A DNA stretch of 64,000 nucleotides. Origin: Poecilobothrus nobilitatus. Taxonomy: Eukaryota; Arthropoda; Insecta; Diptera; Dolichopodidae. The stretch lies in NCBI GenBank assembly GCA_947095535.1, contig OX352774.1, forward strand, positions 4,030,001-4,094,000, in the 5' to 3' direction. Position 1 is the stretch's first letter. The number at the start of each line of letters is the position of its first letter. This document shows, in pieces, positions 1 through 15,215 of the stretch. Below the pieces are notes generated by a model. It was not told the origin of the DNA and searched no databases. It saw only the letters and a list, made by a program, of their open reading frames with translations. The position numbers and the translations under genes are program-made.

Positions 1-3000
1 ATTGAAAAATGTAATTTTAACAACTTAAAATATAAATTTTCTTCTTATTAGGTCAATTATAGCTTGCCTATATATGCATGCATATTTTTTATTAATATTT
101 TATTTCATCAAAAGAAAATCATATTTTCTAAATATGCTAATTTTAAATCGATTATTAAATTAAAAATTAATAATCACTTAGTAGCGTGTATAAGCCTAAT
201 CTAAAGTTACTATCTAATTTTGAATAAATTATTGGATAATCGAAACGGTTAATAGCGAATTATTTATTCATAATGATTTTAATTTTTGATTTTAAAATTA
301 CAAAATGAAGAATAAATTAAATTTAAATTTAGATATAAGTATATATTTTAATAACTGATTCAACTTCAAATTATTAAGTTTAAGTGGCAACAAACTGAAT
401 AGATTTTAAATTGAATTTGAGTCTAAACGATTAAATATTGTAAGATAATTAAATTTGTATATGTATATATCGACTGACCTACTACCTAGTTACTTTAAAT
501 TATTGTGGGAACTCTAGGTTTCGTATCAAAGAAAAAGTATTTTAATTCGATTTTAACAATTTTTTGTCTAAAATATGGATAACAAAGTTAATTTTCGATA
601 GTGTATGATCGCTTTATAATTTTAATGTTTGTTATTTTGTTTGTCTTTAGTAATTTAAAGCGGTAAATAGTAAATAGTTAAAGCGGTATCAAGATGATAT
701 AATATTTATGCTGCATCTACAATGAACTCCTGTTCGCTCTCTATTTGCAGTCACCTGTCATTGTTAAAATTGAATTGTATTAAAATGTACATATAAAAGT
801 ATTTACAGTAAACGAAGTTTTTTTGCAGTCGTGAAAAATGTAGTTTAACTTTTAACTTTTTTTGCGCTTTGTATACGAATTTAAGTGTCAAATAATTCAT
901 AAGTATCAAAATTAAAATAAAGAAAAAATATTTTTTCAGTACAGGTGTATTTATTTTTTTGCAATATTTTTAAAATAATTTCCAACGTAATTTAATATAA
1001 TTAAGAAACAAAATATTTAAAAGTAAATAATTATACTTAAAAAATAGAGAAAAATTTTATTTTACTTATGTATAGTGAGCTAAATGAAAGTAGATCAATT
1101 GTAGATCCAACATAAACGTTTGTCACAACTGGCAAGGGCAACTAATACATAATACGCAACCTTGACCCCAATTATATTAAAAAAATATGTAATTGCTTAT
1201 AATTTTCTAAACTAATAAAATTAAGTACACTAGTGATTTAAATTTCTACAATGTAATCGCTCATTAAAAAAAAAATGGAGTACCCTTTAAAAAAAAGAAA
1301 CATTTTTATTTTAAATAACATTTGAAAAGTGTTCTTGTTAAAAGTGCATCTTGTTTTTTTTTTTTTTTTTTTTTTTTACAATTTACATGCAATTTACAAC
1401 TTTTAATGCCCCATAGACAGAATGAGTCATTTAGAAAATATTTTTGGCACACGTTTTAGTTTCCTGTTCATTTCACAGCAAAAATAAATGGTTATTTTTA
1501 GAATAAATTTTTTGAATTGAAAATTTGTCTTCACTTGTGGTATAGACTTGACATTGGTATAGTAAAATTTTATTTATTTATTTATTTTTTTTTCGTAAAT
1601 GTTATATGTTCCATTTTATATCCACATAATATTTTAAATATATAAGTAATTAATGTTTTTTTTTTAAATAGAATATACAGGTTCTGTACTGCATTTTTCT
1701 ACAGAATTCATATAAATAACATAACATATGTGACATGCTCTTAAATTAAAATTCTCATTTATGATTTGATACAAATAATTAAATAGTCTGTATAATATTT
1801 TCAAGATTCTGATTCTATTTTAAACAAGTTTATTTTTATTGATTTATAGATCATACAAAATGATATATATACATTATATAGTCAATGCACTTGATCTATA
1901 TGACCAATTTTAAATGAGTCAAGAAAGAAAAAAGAAGAAAAAAAAAACAAAAATCAATGTTTTATTTTAATTTTCTATTCATTTACGTTTTTAATGAAGG
2001 AATTGAAATCAAATTAAATAAACATTAATATCTTAATATGGTTTTTATACCACATATACTAACCACAATATTATGTTATGGATATCATTTACCATTAAAA
2101 TACTTTAAGATACTAAAACATAAATTATGGTTTCAATTTACAATAACAATTTATAGTTATATGATATATACAGTATACATTGTTTAATAGCGTTATAATG
2201 TCACAGCTTAACCATATACTTATTATAATTTATGCATGACATGAAAACTTAAACAAATTATTAATTATTTATTTTTAAATTTTAAATGAAAGTTTATTTT
2301 CTTAAAATAGGGTACTGTCAAGTGTCATTAAAAAAAAAAAAGTCTCCAAAAATAAAAAAAAATAACAAAACTTTAAAATGTCTTTTTGAATATTTTTCGA
2401 TTTGTAACTATTAAGGAAACGAAAAATAAAAACCAATTAAGTACCATACGAAAATACAAGACATAATAATAATAATAATTTTTGTATTAATTAAAAATGT
2501 TTCCAGTTATTTATTTATTTACAGTTTATTAGTCCATTTTGTTTACAAACATTATCAATATATGGAAATTTTTTATAAAAAGAAATGTAAAAGTTCTTAA
2601 TTTATTTTTACTTTGTTAACAATTTTTTTTATTTATTTATTATGATGACTGTTCGTTTGTTAACTTACTAACAAAGTATTGATAAACTCACTAAATAAGT
2701 ACTACCTAGCCCGTTTTTTTTCCATAATTCAAAGTCATAATTCATGCATGAGTGGCTGATAATTCAAAGTTATCAATCTAAGCCAAAAAGTATGCAATGT
2801 GTTATTTTGTATATAGATGACATGAGTTGAATTTTATTTTTTTATTATCTAGTATTAAATAACGGTAAGGAATAAGAATCAATTTCAGAAAATAGAAAAA
2901 GAAAGCTAACGTTCATAAAAAAAAAAAATTGTATTTATACAAAAGAAAATCAAATCATTCTTTATACAATTTAAGTATTATAATTAGTTAGTCAAAATTT

Positions 3001-6000
3001 TAAAATAAAACCGAGTTTTATCATTTGTTTCTGGGCGCTTTCAGTTGTCCAAATTATGAATACTAAATAAAATTAAATTACTGAATTGGTGATGTGAAAT
3101 GTGAATTCGTCACTTTAATGTCATTAAATTTATAATTATTTTTTTTTTTAATTTGCTAAAGAAATTTTGTCGTTTGTTGTATACAAGGATTTGATAACTT
3201 AACATAAAGCATAACGACTTTAACGACATAAGGATATTTAGATTTTAAATTGATTTATTTATTAATTTGAAAGAGATTTTGTAAAATGTAGTATTACTGT
3301 TATAATTTTTTAATTAAGATTAAGGCACATTAACATCAAACAAAACGGTTAAATTGGCATATGGTTCAATTTTCTAGGAAAACTTTTATAAGGCTGAATA
3401 AATTCTTTAATAGTAACTGCTCTATTTTTTTTATGCACTTATTGGTCAGAAGTATTTTTGTTAAAGTTTTTTAATTGTGCGATTTATGCGGGTAGTCCTC
3501 CTAAATATAAAGAGAGAAATATATAAAAAAAAAAAAAAACGCACAGTGCGGGACAGCAATTTTATTCTATATTATAAAAGAACCCAATTAGCAGTTAAAA
3601 TGTCATTTAAAAGGATTAAACTTATATAAGTAATTTATTGATGTTTACATTATTGATGTTTAAATTTAATTTAAGATTGCAATCATGAAAACGCTGTAAA
3701 ATTATACATTTATTTAAAAAAAAAAAATTTTAATTTTTTACAAAGCAAAACAGTAACGGAACGGAAATAAATATTTTTCCATATTTTTTTTTGAACTTTT
3801 AGTACATGTATTTTAGGTACATATATATTACAAATATTAAATATATAAGTATGTATAATATTATGTTAGTAGGTAAATTTACAGTTAAAGTTTTTTTTTT
3901 TTTTTTTTAACCAATTAAATAATCTGTCAGTTAAAGAATCATTTTTTTTAATTATTTTTACATCGTTTAATGCAAATGAAATTGATTTTTATTTTTTTGC
4001 ACCAGTTGTAAGTTTTTTAGTTTACATGAACTTAAATTGTATCGAACATATTATGAATAATAATAAAAGTGGCTAAAGGGTGATACTTATTAATTTATAT
4101 ATCAAGTTTTAGTAGCTTTTTTTTTACTTTTTTCTTTTTTTTTTTTTTTTTTGGTTATAATAAGTGACAGAAATGATATAAACTGTTAAGATTAAAATTT
4201 TATTAGTCATAGGCGGTTTTTTGTTAAAAAAAAAATTTAAGTGTCAGCGAACAAAATGAAAATGTTTTATAATCCATTTTTTTTTTCTATATACAAATTA
4301 TATAAGTTTATAGATACTGTTTAGCAATAAAGTTGCTTAAACATTTCAGATCACTTAATTAAGTGAACACATGTTTTGTATATAATGATGATTAGTTAAA
4401 AAAAATGCAATAAATTTTTTTTTCGTACGGAACGACGCGATGACTGACAACTTCAATATTTAAAACAAAAAAAATTTATTTATTTATTTTTTTTTTTTAT
4501 AATTTTAATAAATTCAATTAATTTTAAAAACTTGTAAACTTCAAATTTTTAATGTATTTTTCGGTTTTTATTTTTTCTTTAAGATAAAATAAAAAAATAT
4601 TTCCAGAAAATTTCAATGCAATAAACTTTTTAATAATTTAAAAAAAAAAAAGAAAAAGTAATTAAAAATTGTGTTTATTTTTCATGGAAATTAATAAATC
4701 AATTTTTTCCTATAATGTTATTAATAATTATATCAACTGCTTATATAAAAATTATTTCAATATTAAATGGTATACACGTCAAATTTTTAGAGGTTCATCG
4801 TGCATTAAATAACTATAGGAAAAAAAAAAAAAAAAAAACTATGGAAAATATTTTAAAATCTCATTGTTTGAAAGTGCAATTGCTATATTTAAACAAAATT
4901 TCATGATATCGTTCTTTTATTGTTTTTAAAAGGTATTATAAATAATTAAAATTTTTTTTGTTTTTTTTTTTTTTTAAATACATAATTAAAAGGGAAACAA
5001 AATAAAGGTTTTAAACAAAAGATTCGTTAAAAGTTCATATACAACGTGAAAATAATTTAAAATATTAAATTAATAAATTTAAATTCATATCATGATAAAA
5101 TGGTATATGCTTATAGCCTATGGCTATTTAAGTACGACAAATAAAATTTTAATGTCTCCGGGTGTTTTAAAACAAAAAAAAAAAAAAATTAAATGAAAAA
5201 AAAAAAGAGAAAGAATTATTTTTTGAATTTTTAATGAACTGAACTCCTAAATAGGAGTTGACAATTACTATACACAAAAAAAGTCACAACAATATTTTTA
5301 TATCATAAGAAGGATTTAAAACTTCCTGTATGTTAAGTGATTTTAAAAGGGTTTTTTTTTTTATTTTCTTGATTGTACAATAATTATAATTACTGGAAGT
5401 AATAACTGTCATTTACGTAATTCAATTGAAATCGTATATACATAATATATAAGGTGAAAAAAAAAAACAGAATTCAAAAATGTAAAACTTAGAAAAAAAA
5501 ACTTAAAAGGTGTGCATGTGCAAAGGTAAACGATTGAATACAATCAGAAAATACTAATTACATTATGCAGATATGCATATGTGTATGTATACATATATTA
5601 AAATACCGTATATGGTAATGGTATTTTCCAACTGTTATTATTATTGTTGCATAAAGTTTATGTTGTATTTAATTTTTTACTTTCGAATTTTTTTTTTTTT
5701 TGTTTTTTTCTTAATCTTAATAAGGGAGAATTTTTTTTAATTATTTAAAAAAAAAAAAAAAAACGTTATGTTTTGAAATTTTTCTTGTTTTTCCTGTCGA
5801 TTGTCAGATTAAATAGAAATTAAAATTGGAAATATCTAAAGAGTTTAATAGTAAATTTGTCTTTGAATATAATTAAAAAGTTCAATTGTTTTTTTTTATT
5901 TATAAAATTTAAAAAAAAACAAAAAACATGTGATTTACATTTACAGGAAATTAAATGGCAATGTGTTTAAGTAAAGGGTAATTTCTGTTTTTAAATAGGA

Positions 6001-9000
6001 ATTTATTATATTTTTGTTTGTTTGTGTGTAAGTATTTCCTTTCCAAAAGTTATTTTGTAGAATTTCAATAAAAATTTATTGTAACTTATCAATTAAATGT
6101 TATGGATATTAAATAGTTTTATATAGTCATGTCAAAAATTATTTATTAAGAAATCTTCAATAGTTAATCATCTTAACTTAGTCATTCATATAATGTAACT
6201 ATAAATTGTAATCATATAATAAACAAGAATAATTAGAATATAAAATTATCCTTATATGTATATATATATTTACAAAATCACTTAATTATAGAATTTAAAG
6301 TGAGTAAAGTAAATTGACAAGAGAATATAGAGAACAATGAATTTTCAATATATTTTTATTTAATTAGATACTGAATTTATTAAATAGCATATATAAAATA
6401 ATACATATGTATTATATGGAGATATAATATATACGCCTTAATAGGTGTTATCTTTTTATTTGTATACACTTTAAATATAACTCGAAAAAAATTCCGAACT
6501 TGTACATTTCCCAGTACATAAAAATGATACCTGTGATTATAGACCTATTATTGCTATAGTTATTCTGATTTTTATATAACGGGTTAAATAATTATACTTT
6601 TTTATTCAATTGATATAAAATTGAAGTAAATATGTATTTGTTTATTTTCATTTGTTAGAATAGTTCCTCTTTATTACATAAAAATAAGGGTTAATATCAA
6701 AAGAACTGTATTTTATTTGAGTATATTTCACTTGAATGTATGTCACTTTTCTGTATTTTCATTTGCCTGTATTATCATATGACTTGTACTTCATTTGTAA
6801 TCAACTCTAAAATTTTCCCTAATATATTATGTTTTACATACAGTCAAATGAAATAGAGTCAAAAGACATACAGTCATGTGAAAATGCAGTCATATGACAC
6901 GCTCTCAAAAATAAAAACTTATATTTTTCACTTAAACTTTCAAATTTTTAACTTTAGGATTTTGAAATACATTAACTTTAGAGCAATGACTAATTAATCT
7001 AAATACTAAATAATTAATAAACTCGTAACATTTAATTAAATTTAATTTTTAATCTGCATGTATTCCAAAAATAAAAATAAAATAATTTAAATATTAAATT
7101 TTTCAAGTTTTCAATAAATAAAAAAAAAAAAATATGAAAGAAACAAATTTTGTAATTTGTTTTCAATCATTTTAATGACGTCATAATAACACATCTGGTC
7201 GTCAAAATTAAATTATCAGAAAAGTTTGAAAAATTAAATCATTTCTCTAAAAATATATAGAAAAAAAGAAAATCTTCCTGAGTTTCATAAAACTATATAC
7301 ATATATATATATACATTTATTTCCATTTTTAAGAATACATTATAAAAAACAAAAAAAAATAATTTTCATTCAAAGAAAATCTTTTTGATTCAGAATGAAA
7401 ATTAATGAAATTGGCACACATTATCCAAACACTGTATATATACTTATATCAATTCTAAAACTTTTTATTCTGATTCATTTTCTAGGCATATATAAAAGTT
7501 TAAATTGGGAAGAATTAGGTCATTTCCATATTGAATTAAAAATAATGAAGGAGAAATATGTTTTTTTATTTTATTTTGTTTTTCCATAAAATTTTTATTT
7601 TATAATTCTCTTGGTATTTAAACAAAATGGTGTCACACTTCATCGGACAAAATTGTCATCAATTGGTCTGAAGAAATTAAAATGATTTTTCTAAGTAATC
7701 GTGTGTTTACGTGCATATATGTTTCGACATAATAAATTATTAAAAAACAAAAAAAAGAATCTTTTTAAAATAAGTCTATTAAAAAATAAAAAAAAAATTT
7801 CTAAAATTCAAATAAGAATGAATAATTATTCTTAAGAGGTTGGGCATATGTATATACTGATATACATATCTATAAACTAAAGGCTATCTGATGTTATTCA
7901 ATTTTTTATTATTACATATTTGTATAAAAACGAATTCTAAATTTTTATGTATTTTTTAGTGTCAGTTTTTGAATTGAATATAAAAATTGTATAGAAATAA
8001 AAATACTCAAAATTAATTTTCTTTTATTTTAGAATTCAAGAATATTTAAAAAGGGAGTTTCCTCCTAAATATAAATTTGATTTTAAGTTGAATTTTATTT
8101 AAAATAAGAAAAAAAAAATGCCAATTAATTTATTTATTATGCCAATTATTTTATTAAAAATCGGTAAACAATAAATCATTTACTTAAATAAAATTTAAGT
8201 ACGTAATATACAATAAATTTGTAGTGTTCTAATAAAAAAAAAAAAAAAATTTCAATTAATTTCAGTATTCATGATAGAATCATTTCGTTTTTCATTATAA
8301 CAGTACAATTTTTTCACAAAACTTTACAAATAAAATTGACAATTAGCTACAGTATAGGCCACAAATTGATAATCCGGAATTAATTAATTTACATACTTAT
8401 ATATATGTATGTATATAATATATAATATGTATAGGTACATCCCATAATAAAGATAAATATTTTATTAAATTAAGCTTGAAAATTATTTCGTACCGTCGTA
8501 CCTTAATAAACTTTACAGAATAATCAAAATTTGTTTTTATTTTTTCTAAGACATTTTTTTTCAAAATCCATTTAACTAAAAAACAAAAAATTGTTAATTT
8601 GTTGGTATATTTTTTTAACAATACCAATATACATACATACATATATAATAATTCATCAAAAAAACAATAAAAGTTAATTTTTTAAGGTACCGAACCGCAT
8701 CTTTATTATCTAAAGAAAATACCATACCATTTAGTTAATACCGTTAAATAAACCGTTATATAATATTATATACTAAAAATAGAGATTATCTTTAATATAT
8801 ATCAGTATATTATTATTAACAATTTCCACTTAAATAATAATAAAAACATTAAAAAACGAGATGAGAGTTTGAGGAAAAATAATGTATCCACTTACATATA
8901 GATGTGTTTTTTTTTTTTTTTTTTCTTATAATAGCTACCGCATTATTTTTCAATTTAAAACACCTTCATTTAAACTTTCTTTTCAATGATTTTTAAAAAT

Positions 9001-12000
9001 AAAAACAAAAAGATATGCAATTTAAGTTTATAGAGGAGGAAAAAAAAAAAAACAAAAAAAAAATATAAATTCGAACTTTAATTTCAAATTACTTCCATTT
9101 AATTCAATGACTTCAATTAATCACCTGTCAAAATGTACTCCACCAGTATAATGTTTTATTATTTCTCTTGAATATTATGTTGTTATGCCATTTTAGTAGA
9201 TTTTTTTTTTTTTTCACCTGTGAAATAGGTATTCACGAAATATTTGTTAAAACTTTACAATTTTATAAAAAATTAATAAAAATAAAAAAAAAAAAATAAA
9301 AATTCTGAACAATGTTTAGATTCCAATTGTGTAGTAAAAAAAGAAAAAAAATTTTTTATTGCACAACAAATTGAAAATGTGGTTGGTGTTGCTTACTTTA
9401 CTGCTTGCTATTTTTCAAGTTATTTAATTCAATAATATTATATACGTATAATATACATAATATGTATAATTCACTCTTGATCTAAAAAATAAATAAATAA
9501 AATAAACAAAATAGAAAATTTAAATACCTATAATAGTTATTGGAATTGAAACATATAAAAAAGATTTTTTAAAATATGTATACGTAATAGACATTATTAT
9601 GTACACTTAAATGTATAACTGTTAATGGAAATTGAAAATGTTGTATATCAAAAAAATGAAAAATTTTGAAAAGGAAATAAATAAGTTCATTTGTTCAACA
9701 TTTTAATGTAAAGAATTAAAATTAAAAAAAAAAATATTGTAAATTAATTTATAACATTAAAGATCAAATAAATTAAGAAAAACAACATTTTATTAAAAAA
9801 ATAAAAATTAGATTGAACAGAGTGTATAGAAAATTATTTTTCTATGAGAAAAATGTATATATATATGCTAATTATTTATTAGTTTGAAATATATTTCAAC
9901 TTTGCTTTTTATATATATAAAAAAAAATGAATCCAATTAAATTTTAAATTAACTAATAAAAAATTAAGTTTAATTTATACTGATATTTATTTGATAATAA
10001 AGAATAATACCGTTAATTAAAATGGAATTTATGCAAGGCTTATTTTTTTTATAATAATTATTTAATAAAAAATGTCGAAAACTGTTTAGTGTTAGTTAGT
10101 AAAACTGGAAAAATGTTTAAATGTTTTGTTTGGAAAAATTGTTACTTTTTAATTGCAATATAAAAAAGTTTTTTTTTTTTAAATATAAAAATTTAAATAT
10201 TCATTATTTAAACTCAATTTTATTGCAGCATTTCTATATTAATTAATATAGGTATAAACTAAGAAAAAACAAAAACTTTGATTGATTTACTGTGCTTTTT
10301 TATCATTATGGTTTTTGTCTTATGGCAGGGTTAGATCTTTTGTATGTACTGTACCGTTTTGTAGATCCTTACAAAATTTAATTAATCAAGCAAAAATGAT
10401 TAAAGCGATATTTTAAATTTGTTGATTAATTCTTCCAAAGTTAAAATACATCTTGAAATTCTAAAAATTGCAGAGGTCGATAAATGATCTTGAATAAGGC
10501 TTCAAAAGTTTGTTTAAAAAGGCTACAGAGTCATTGTTCTTTGTTTTTACGTGTACGTTGACTTGTTTTTTAATGCACAGTGAGCTCAGAATGAATTCTC
10601 GTTAGCATTCTTAAGTTTATTATTATTTATTTTCACCAATTAATATCTGATTAAAATTTGAAACTTTTTCAACTTGAAATGTGGTTAGTTGATATATATT
10701 AGAAAAACTGAAGATTTATAACTTCGAGCCAGCAATAGAAATTTTGTTAGCCTGAATTAACAAAATAAAGTTATGCAAATTTTAATTAATTAATTTTTTT
10801 TTTTTTCTCAACCAAATGAAATATAATTTCATTTTAAACTGACATATCATATAGCTTTCTTTTTAATATTAATGAAGATTTTATTTTAAATAAAAATTTA
10901 CATTATTAAGTAGTAAAAATTTTACACAAAATTTAATTTATAATATTAAAACATTTTTTTTTATTTTTTTTACAAATTAGATTACAAATTACAAATCATA
11001 ATATAAATCGATTTATATCCATATTAATTATACCTACATCCATTTTGATAAATTTAAACTCAGTTGGATATCAAATATTTATGTATCAACCATTTTGATT
11101 ATGATAACTATTTTCTTCATATTTTATTTTCTTCACCAATGTTTTGTTATTTTTAAACAAAATTACATCATTGATGAAAAACTAATAAATACATACGTAT
11201 ACAAGTTTTGATTTCATTTTTACAACTTATGTCATCAAAAATTTAATCAAAATATGAAAAGAAAACGTCAAATAAACATAAAAAAAAAAACAATAACAAT
11301 AATGCTCTAAAAAACTTTTACATAAATTAATCGATTTCATACAAGATCGTTGCATCGAAATATTTGTAACTATTTGTTATCGATTGTTACAAAAATTAAT
11401 TTTTGTTTATATTTTTGATGTAAAACAACTAATTGTAATTTAAAACTTTTTGTTAAAATTACGAATTTTGGATTTTTTTGTTTTGTTTTTTTTTTAAATA
11501 ACAAAAAACAAAAAGAGAACAACTTATTCCTCCATCTTTATTTGCTTTTTATTTTTATTTTTTTTTTACATCATCGTTATTTGTTGCTATCATCATATTT
11601 TTCATCATAATCATCAACATCATCAAAAATCGATTTATTGAAGACAGCATTAAAATGTTATAAATAATACTCGTACATAATTTTTTTTTTTTTCTGTCTT
11701 GTAAAATGTTTTAGTGTTACCAAATAGTTATCATTATTAAGAGACTAAATAAATCTATTGAATTACGATACGACTGACTGACTGATTGACTATTTAATAC
11801 TGATATATTTTTGTTTTTTATTTAGTTTTTATATTTTATAATTATAACTGCGTTCCATTACGAAACATTTTAATAAAAAAAAAAAAAAAAATTTTTTTTT
11901 AAATATTAATCCAAAAGTTTTAAAATCTAATCGTAAAATTTATGCTATTTTTCTTTATAGTTAAAAAAGAATTGTATATGTACATAATATATAAAAAAAT

Positions 12001-14500
12001 GGATTAGATTTGCTTTTGCGACTATTTAACCACGTTTTTATAATTTCATATTTTTAATGTTATACTAAGCCATGGTTATGGTTCACAGCTTGTGATGATT
12101 AAATTATAAAAAAAAATATTTGCAAATTTGTTTCTTTTCATACAAAAAAAAAAAAATACAAATAATTCTTTGACTTTAAGATTGTCTCTAATATAAACTT
12201 ACAAATCAGTAAATTATTGTGGTTCTGTCAATTTAAATTGTGTTGGTTATAAATATATTAAAAATATGTTTGATTTGTTTATTTTATTTTTTCTTTTTCT
12301 GTTTCTTTAAATATAGTTACGCTTGATTGTCAATTAATATCGTTTATGTTTTTAAAGTATGTAATGTATTCAAGAAAATGATAAAATTATTTGTTGTTGT
12401 CTTGTGACAAAAATAAGAACATAAAAATAAAATTGTAATAAAATTACGAACCGCTTTTAAAATGTGTTTTATTATAGAATAATGGTTAAATGGTTAGTAA
12501 CTGTTTTTTTTTTTCAAATTTTCTTTCTTTTTTATTTTTTATAAATAATAACTAAATTAAATAATTTTTCTTTTTAAAATTTCTTCTTCTTTTTCAAACC
12601 AGAAATTTTTCTCAATTAAAAAATTTTTTTCTTTGTAAAAGGTAAAAAAAAAAAAAAAATTCCAAAATGTGGTTTTACAGTTTATGTTATTTAATTAAAA
12701 ATTTTGTTAAAACTGTGGTTTTATATAATAATTTTGTAACTATGTATAATTTAAATGACAATTGGGTTTTCATTTTAAAATTTAAATTTTGAAATCTATG
12801 TAGCATGAGAGATGAACGTCAGCTACGTCATACATACAGTTCAAACTTCAATTATTGTAAGCCAATAAACGTACATGTTAGAAATAAAGAAAGAATTTAT
12901 ATTTTTAAAAGCATGTACAGTTTAATTTATACAATTTAAGTATATAAGATTCACATATCTATTATATATACTCAATGTACTCTATTAAATTAATAGGGTA
13001 CCACACCCTCAGAAGAATTCTGCCACAAGTCAAAAAATGAAAAATATAAGTTATAATAACAGAAAAATGCATGATTTTCTTATTTATATTTTAGTCTACT
13101 CCAGAAAACATAATTTACTAAATTGGCCGGTTTAGACTATTTTTTATCAACCTATTTTTTGTACGGAAATTTTTGTTGGGAAAAGGCTGACTCATTTGTG
13201 TTAATATACCTTTTCGTCTGAAATAACTATACTAAATTTTAAGAAATTTATTGCATCCTTTACGATTCTGGCGTTTTCTTCTTATGTAGAAGCTTTTTAA
13301 ACATTTTTTTTTATTTTCTTGATTTGTGACCTTAATTTGATTTGATATTTTTAAATTAAGTATACCTACAGTAGTAACGTTCAAAAGTTTTAATTTAAAA
13401 TGTGACAGTTCAAATCTGTTATTATTAAGAAACAAATGTCATAATTTTAGTTGTGACGCTATTCAACTGAGTATTTTAAAAATAAACCTGCCATTTTAAA
13501 ACGTTTATTGTAATTTTATCGAAACTTAAAATTTTGAAATATAGCAGTTTTTCACTAGGCATGCTAGTCATGATTCTATCTATTAAAAATTAACATATTT
13601 TTAGTTTTTCAAAAAGAAAGAAAACAACTTTTAAAAAATATTTTTAATATGTTCTGAAGCTGAAAATTTTAAAAAACATCTAAAATAAAAAATGTAATTG
13701 CAATTTAAATACAAATACTTAACTGTCTTTGAAAAATGAATTTTAATAAAAAGTAATTTTTAAACGTTAACTAAAATTGTAATTATAATAAAGTGTTAAT
13801 ATGTTTTTTTTTTTTTTTTGTGTTCTCAATTAATCACTAAGTATTTTTTTTTTAATTCATTTATAATAAATTTCAAATCATTAAGTTTCAACAGTGTAAG
13901 ACTATATATATTTTTTTTTTAAAGTATAACTTAGGACTAGAAAGAGTTCATACCGTAAAAAAATAATAACTTATTTTTATATATTAAATTTTAACGCTTG
14001 TTTAATTAAAATTGCATGGTCATAATTAACTAATAATAAATTTTTTTTTACATTTGAGTTATTTTAAATATTTAAATTTAAAATAAAATATTTCAAATTT
14101 TCTTTTATTCTTGTATTAAAATAAAAGAAACAAATGATTTAGCTTGGTAAAAAGAAGATAAAATTTAGTCATGCATAGATTTCAAATAGTAATCGCGGTA
14201 AATAATAATAATATACATTAATTTTTTTTTTTTTTTAATTTATTTGCTTTAAATTATTTACAAGATATCTTAAATTATGTTCTGATCCATTTTGTCAAAT
14301 GATAGTTACAAAAAATTGTTATTATTTAAGTTTTATTATTATTTAATCAGTTAATATAATATTGTTGTATAAAAGTTATGGATGAGGTTTTCAATAAAAA
14401 TTATATAATACTTATAATATGAATTGTTTTAGCTGAAACGGAAGCCTTTTGTAGGAGTTTAATACTCGAACATGAAAAAATATACCCCATACTGACGTGA
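1..14500. other. Gene-free AT-rich DNA upstream of nuf
   Basis: No open frame here shows codon structure, splice sites or a recognisable domain. The short ATG-initiated frames at 4715-4906, 7395-7589, 8397-8642 and 13232-13435 are rich in Lys, Asn, Ile and Phe, as expected from random AT-rich sequence. The stretch is dominated by A and T homopolymers, short TTTA/TATA microsatellites and no GC-richer islands. Only one structured repeat stands out (6703-6906). It may be the upstream region or 5' introns of the plus-strand gene that begins near 15.9 kb, but no 5' non-coding exon could be identified. Confidence 0.6.
6703..6906. repeat. Fold-back repeat built from ~16 bp subunits
   Basis: The left half contains several diverged copies of a subunit resembling CTGTATTTTCATTTG (6706-6815), and the right half contains its reverse complement, resembling ACAGTCAAATGAAAT (6838-6900). 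The two halves can fold on each other around an AT-rich spacer. Multiple short subterminal repeats in opposite orientation are typical of miniature inverted-repeat transposable elements. The exact ends and target-site duplication were not resolved. Confidence 0.5.
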
Positions 14501-14548
14501 AAACTGTTCTCAATTTATGGATTCACTCCTAGAAGTTAAAAAAATGTA

Positions 14549-14632
14549 GTGGCTTAGTAACTAAGCAGGAGTTTGATTTTTCATGGTTTTATAAAAGAAG
14601 AGCAAAGTTCAAATCCTTAAATAGTTTTTGAA
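14549..14632 (+). repeat. Possible tRNA-derived SINE relic
   Basis: TGGCTTAGTAACTAAGC resembles a tRNA A box and AGTTCAAATCC, about 50 bases further on, resembles a B box (GGTTCRANNCC). The surrounding 300 bases are less AT-rich than neighbouring DNA. No clear tail or target-site duplication was found, so this remains a weak call that could be chance. Confidence 0.22.
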
Positions 14633-15054
14633 TGTGGTGCCTAGAATTCTACGAACATATTCCTAGACGTAATCAAAATATCACAAATTAAAACAATATC
14701 CTGATAGTTATTTACAATACAGAATTGAAGCACTTTTGAAGTCGTTTCAATACAATATTAGTACAACCTCTGAAAATATCCAAACCACAGTTGAAGGCAT
14801 AATTAGGGCATACACCAATTTAATCTTTATGTGAACTGGAAATTGATTTTTAAGACTATAGAATTTGCGTAGCGTAAGCATAGCGTGCAGATATCTATAA
14901 ATTTTTTAAATTTAAAAGTTAACAAGAAAATATAAAAGTTTCTAATCTGAATATAGGACATAATATGTGACATAATATATATAAATTATTCCAATTTTTT
15001 TATAAGATAATATAAGAGCTATAATTATAATAGTAATTATACAAGGGCTCATAA

Positions 15055-15215
15055 GTCATAACCAAGTTTTCCGTTCATATAATTCCGAAATTCGTTAAAG
15101 TTTATTTCTTTTTCTCGAAAGTACAGTTTTCCTTAATTTTTGAATATAGGACATTTTACTATAAAATGGTATGTATTTTCACTTTCATCCAGATTGCATA
15201 TATAACAAAGCTCTC
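15055..15215 (-). mobile_element. Non-LTR retrotransposon relic, C-terminal zinc-knuckle region
   Basis: On the minus strand the frame reads LCYICNLDESENTYHFIVKC, a CxxC...H....C pattern followed by P. This matches the C-terminal CCHC-like motif found after the reverse transcriptase of many insect LINEs, where CxxC, a Glu/Asp-rich spacer, H and a CP pair are conserved. The frame meets a stop soon after the motif and then continues with charged sequence (GKLYFREKEINFNEF). The motif is short, so the clade cannot be named. It lies just upstream of the first nuf-region exon in the opposite orientation. Confidence 0.55.
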
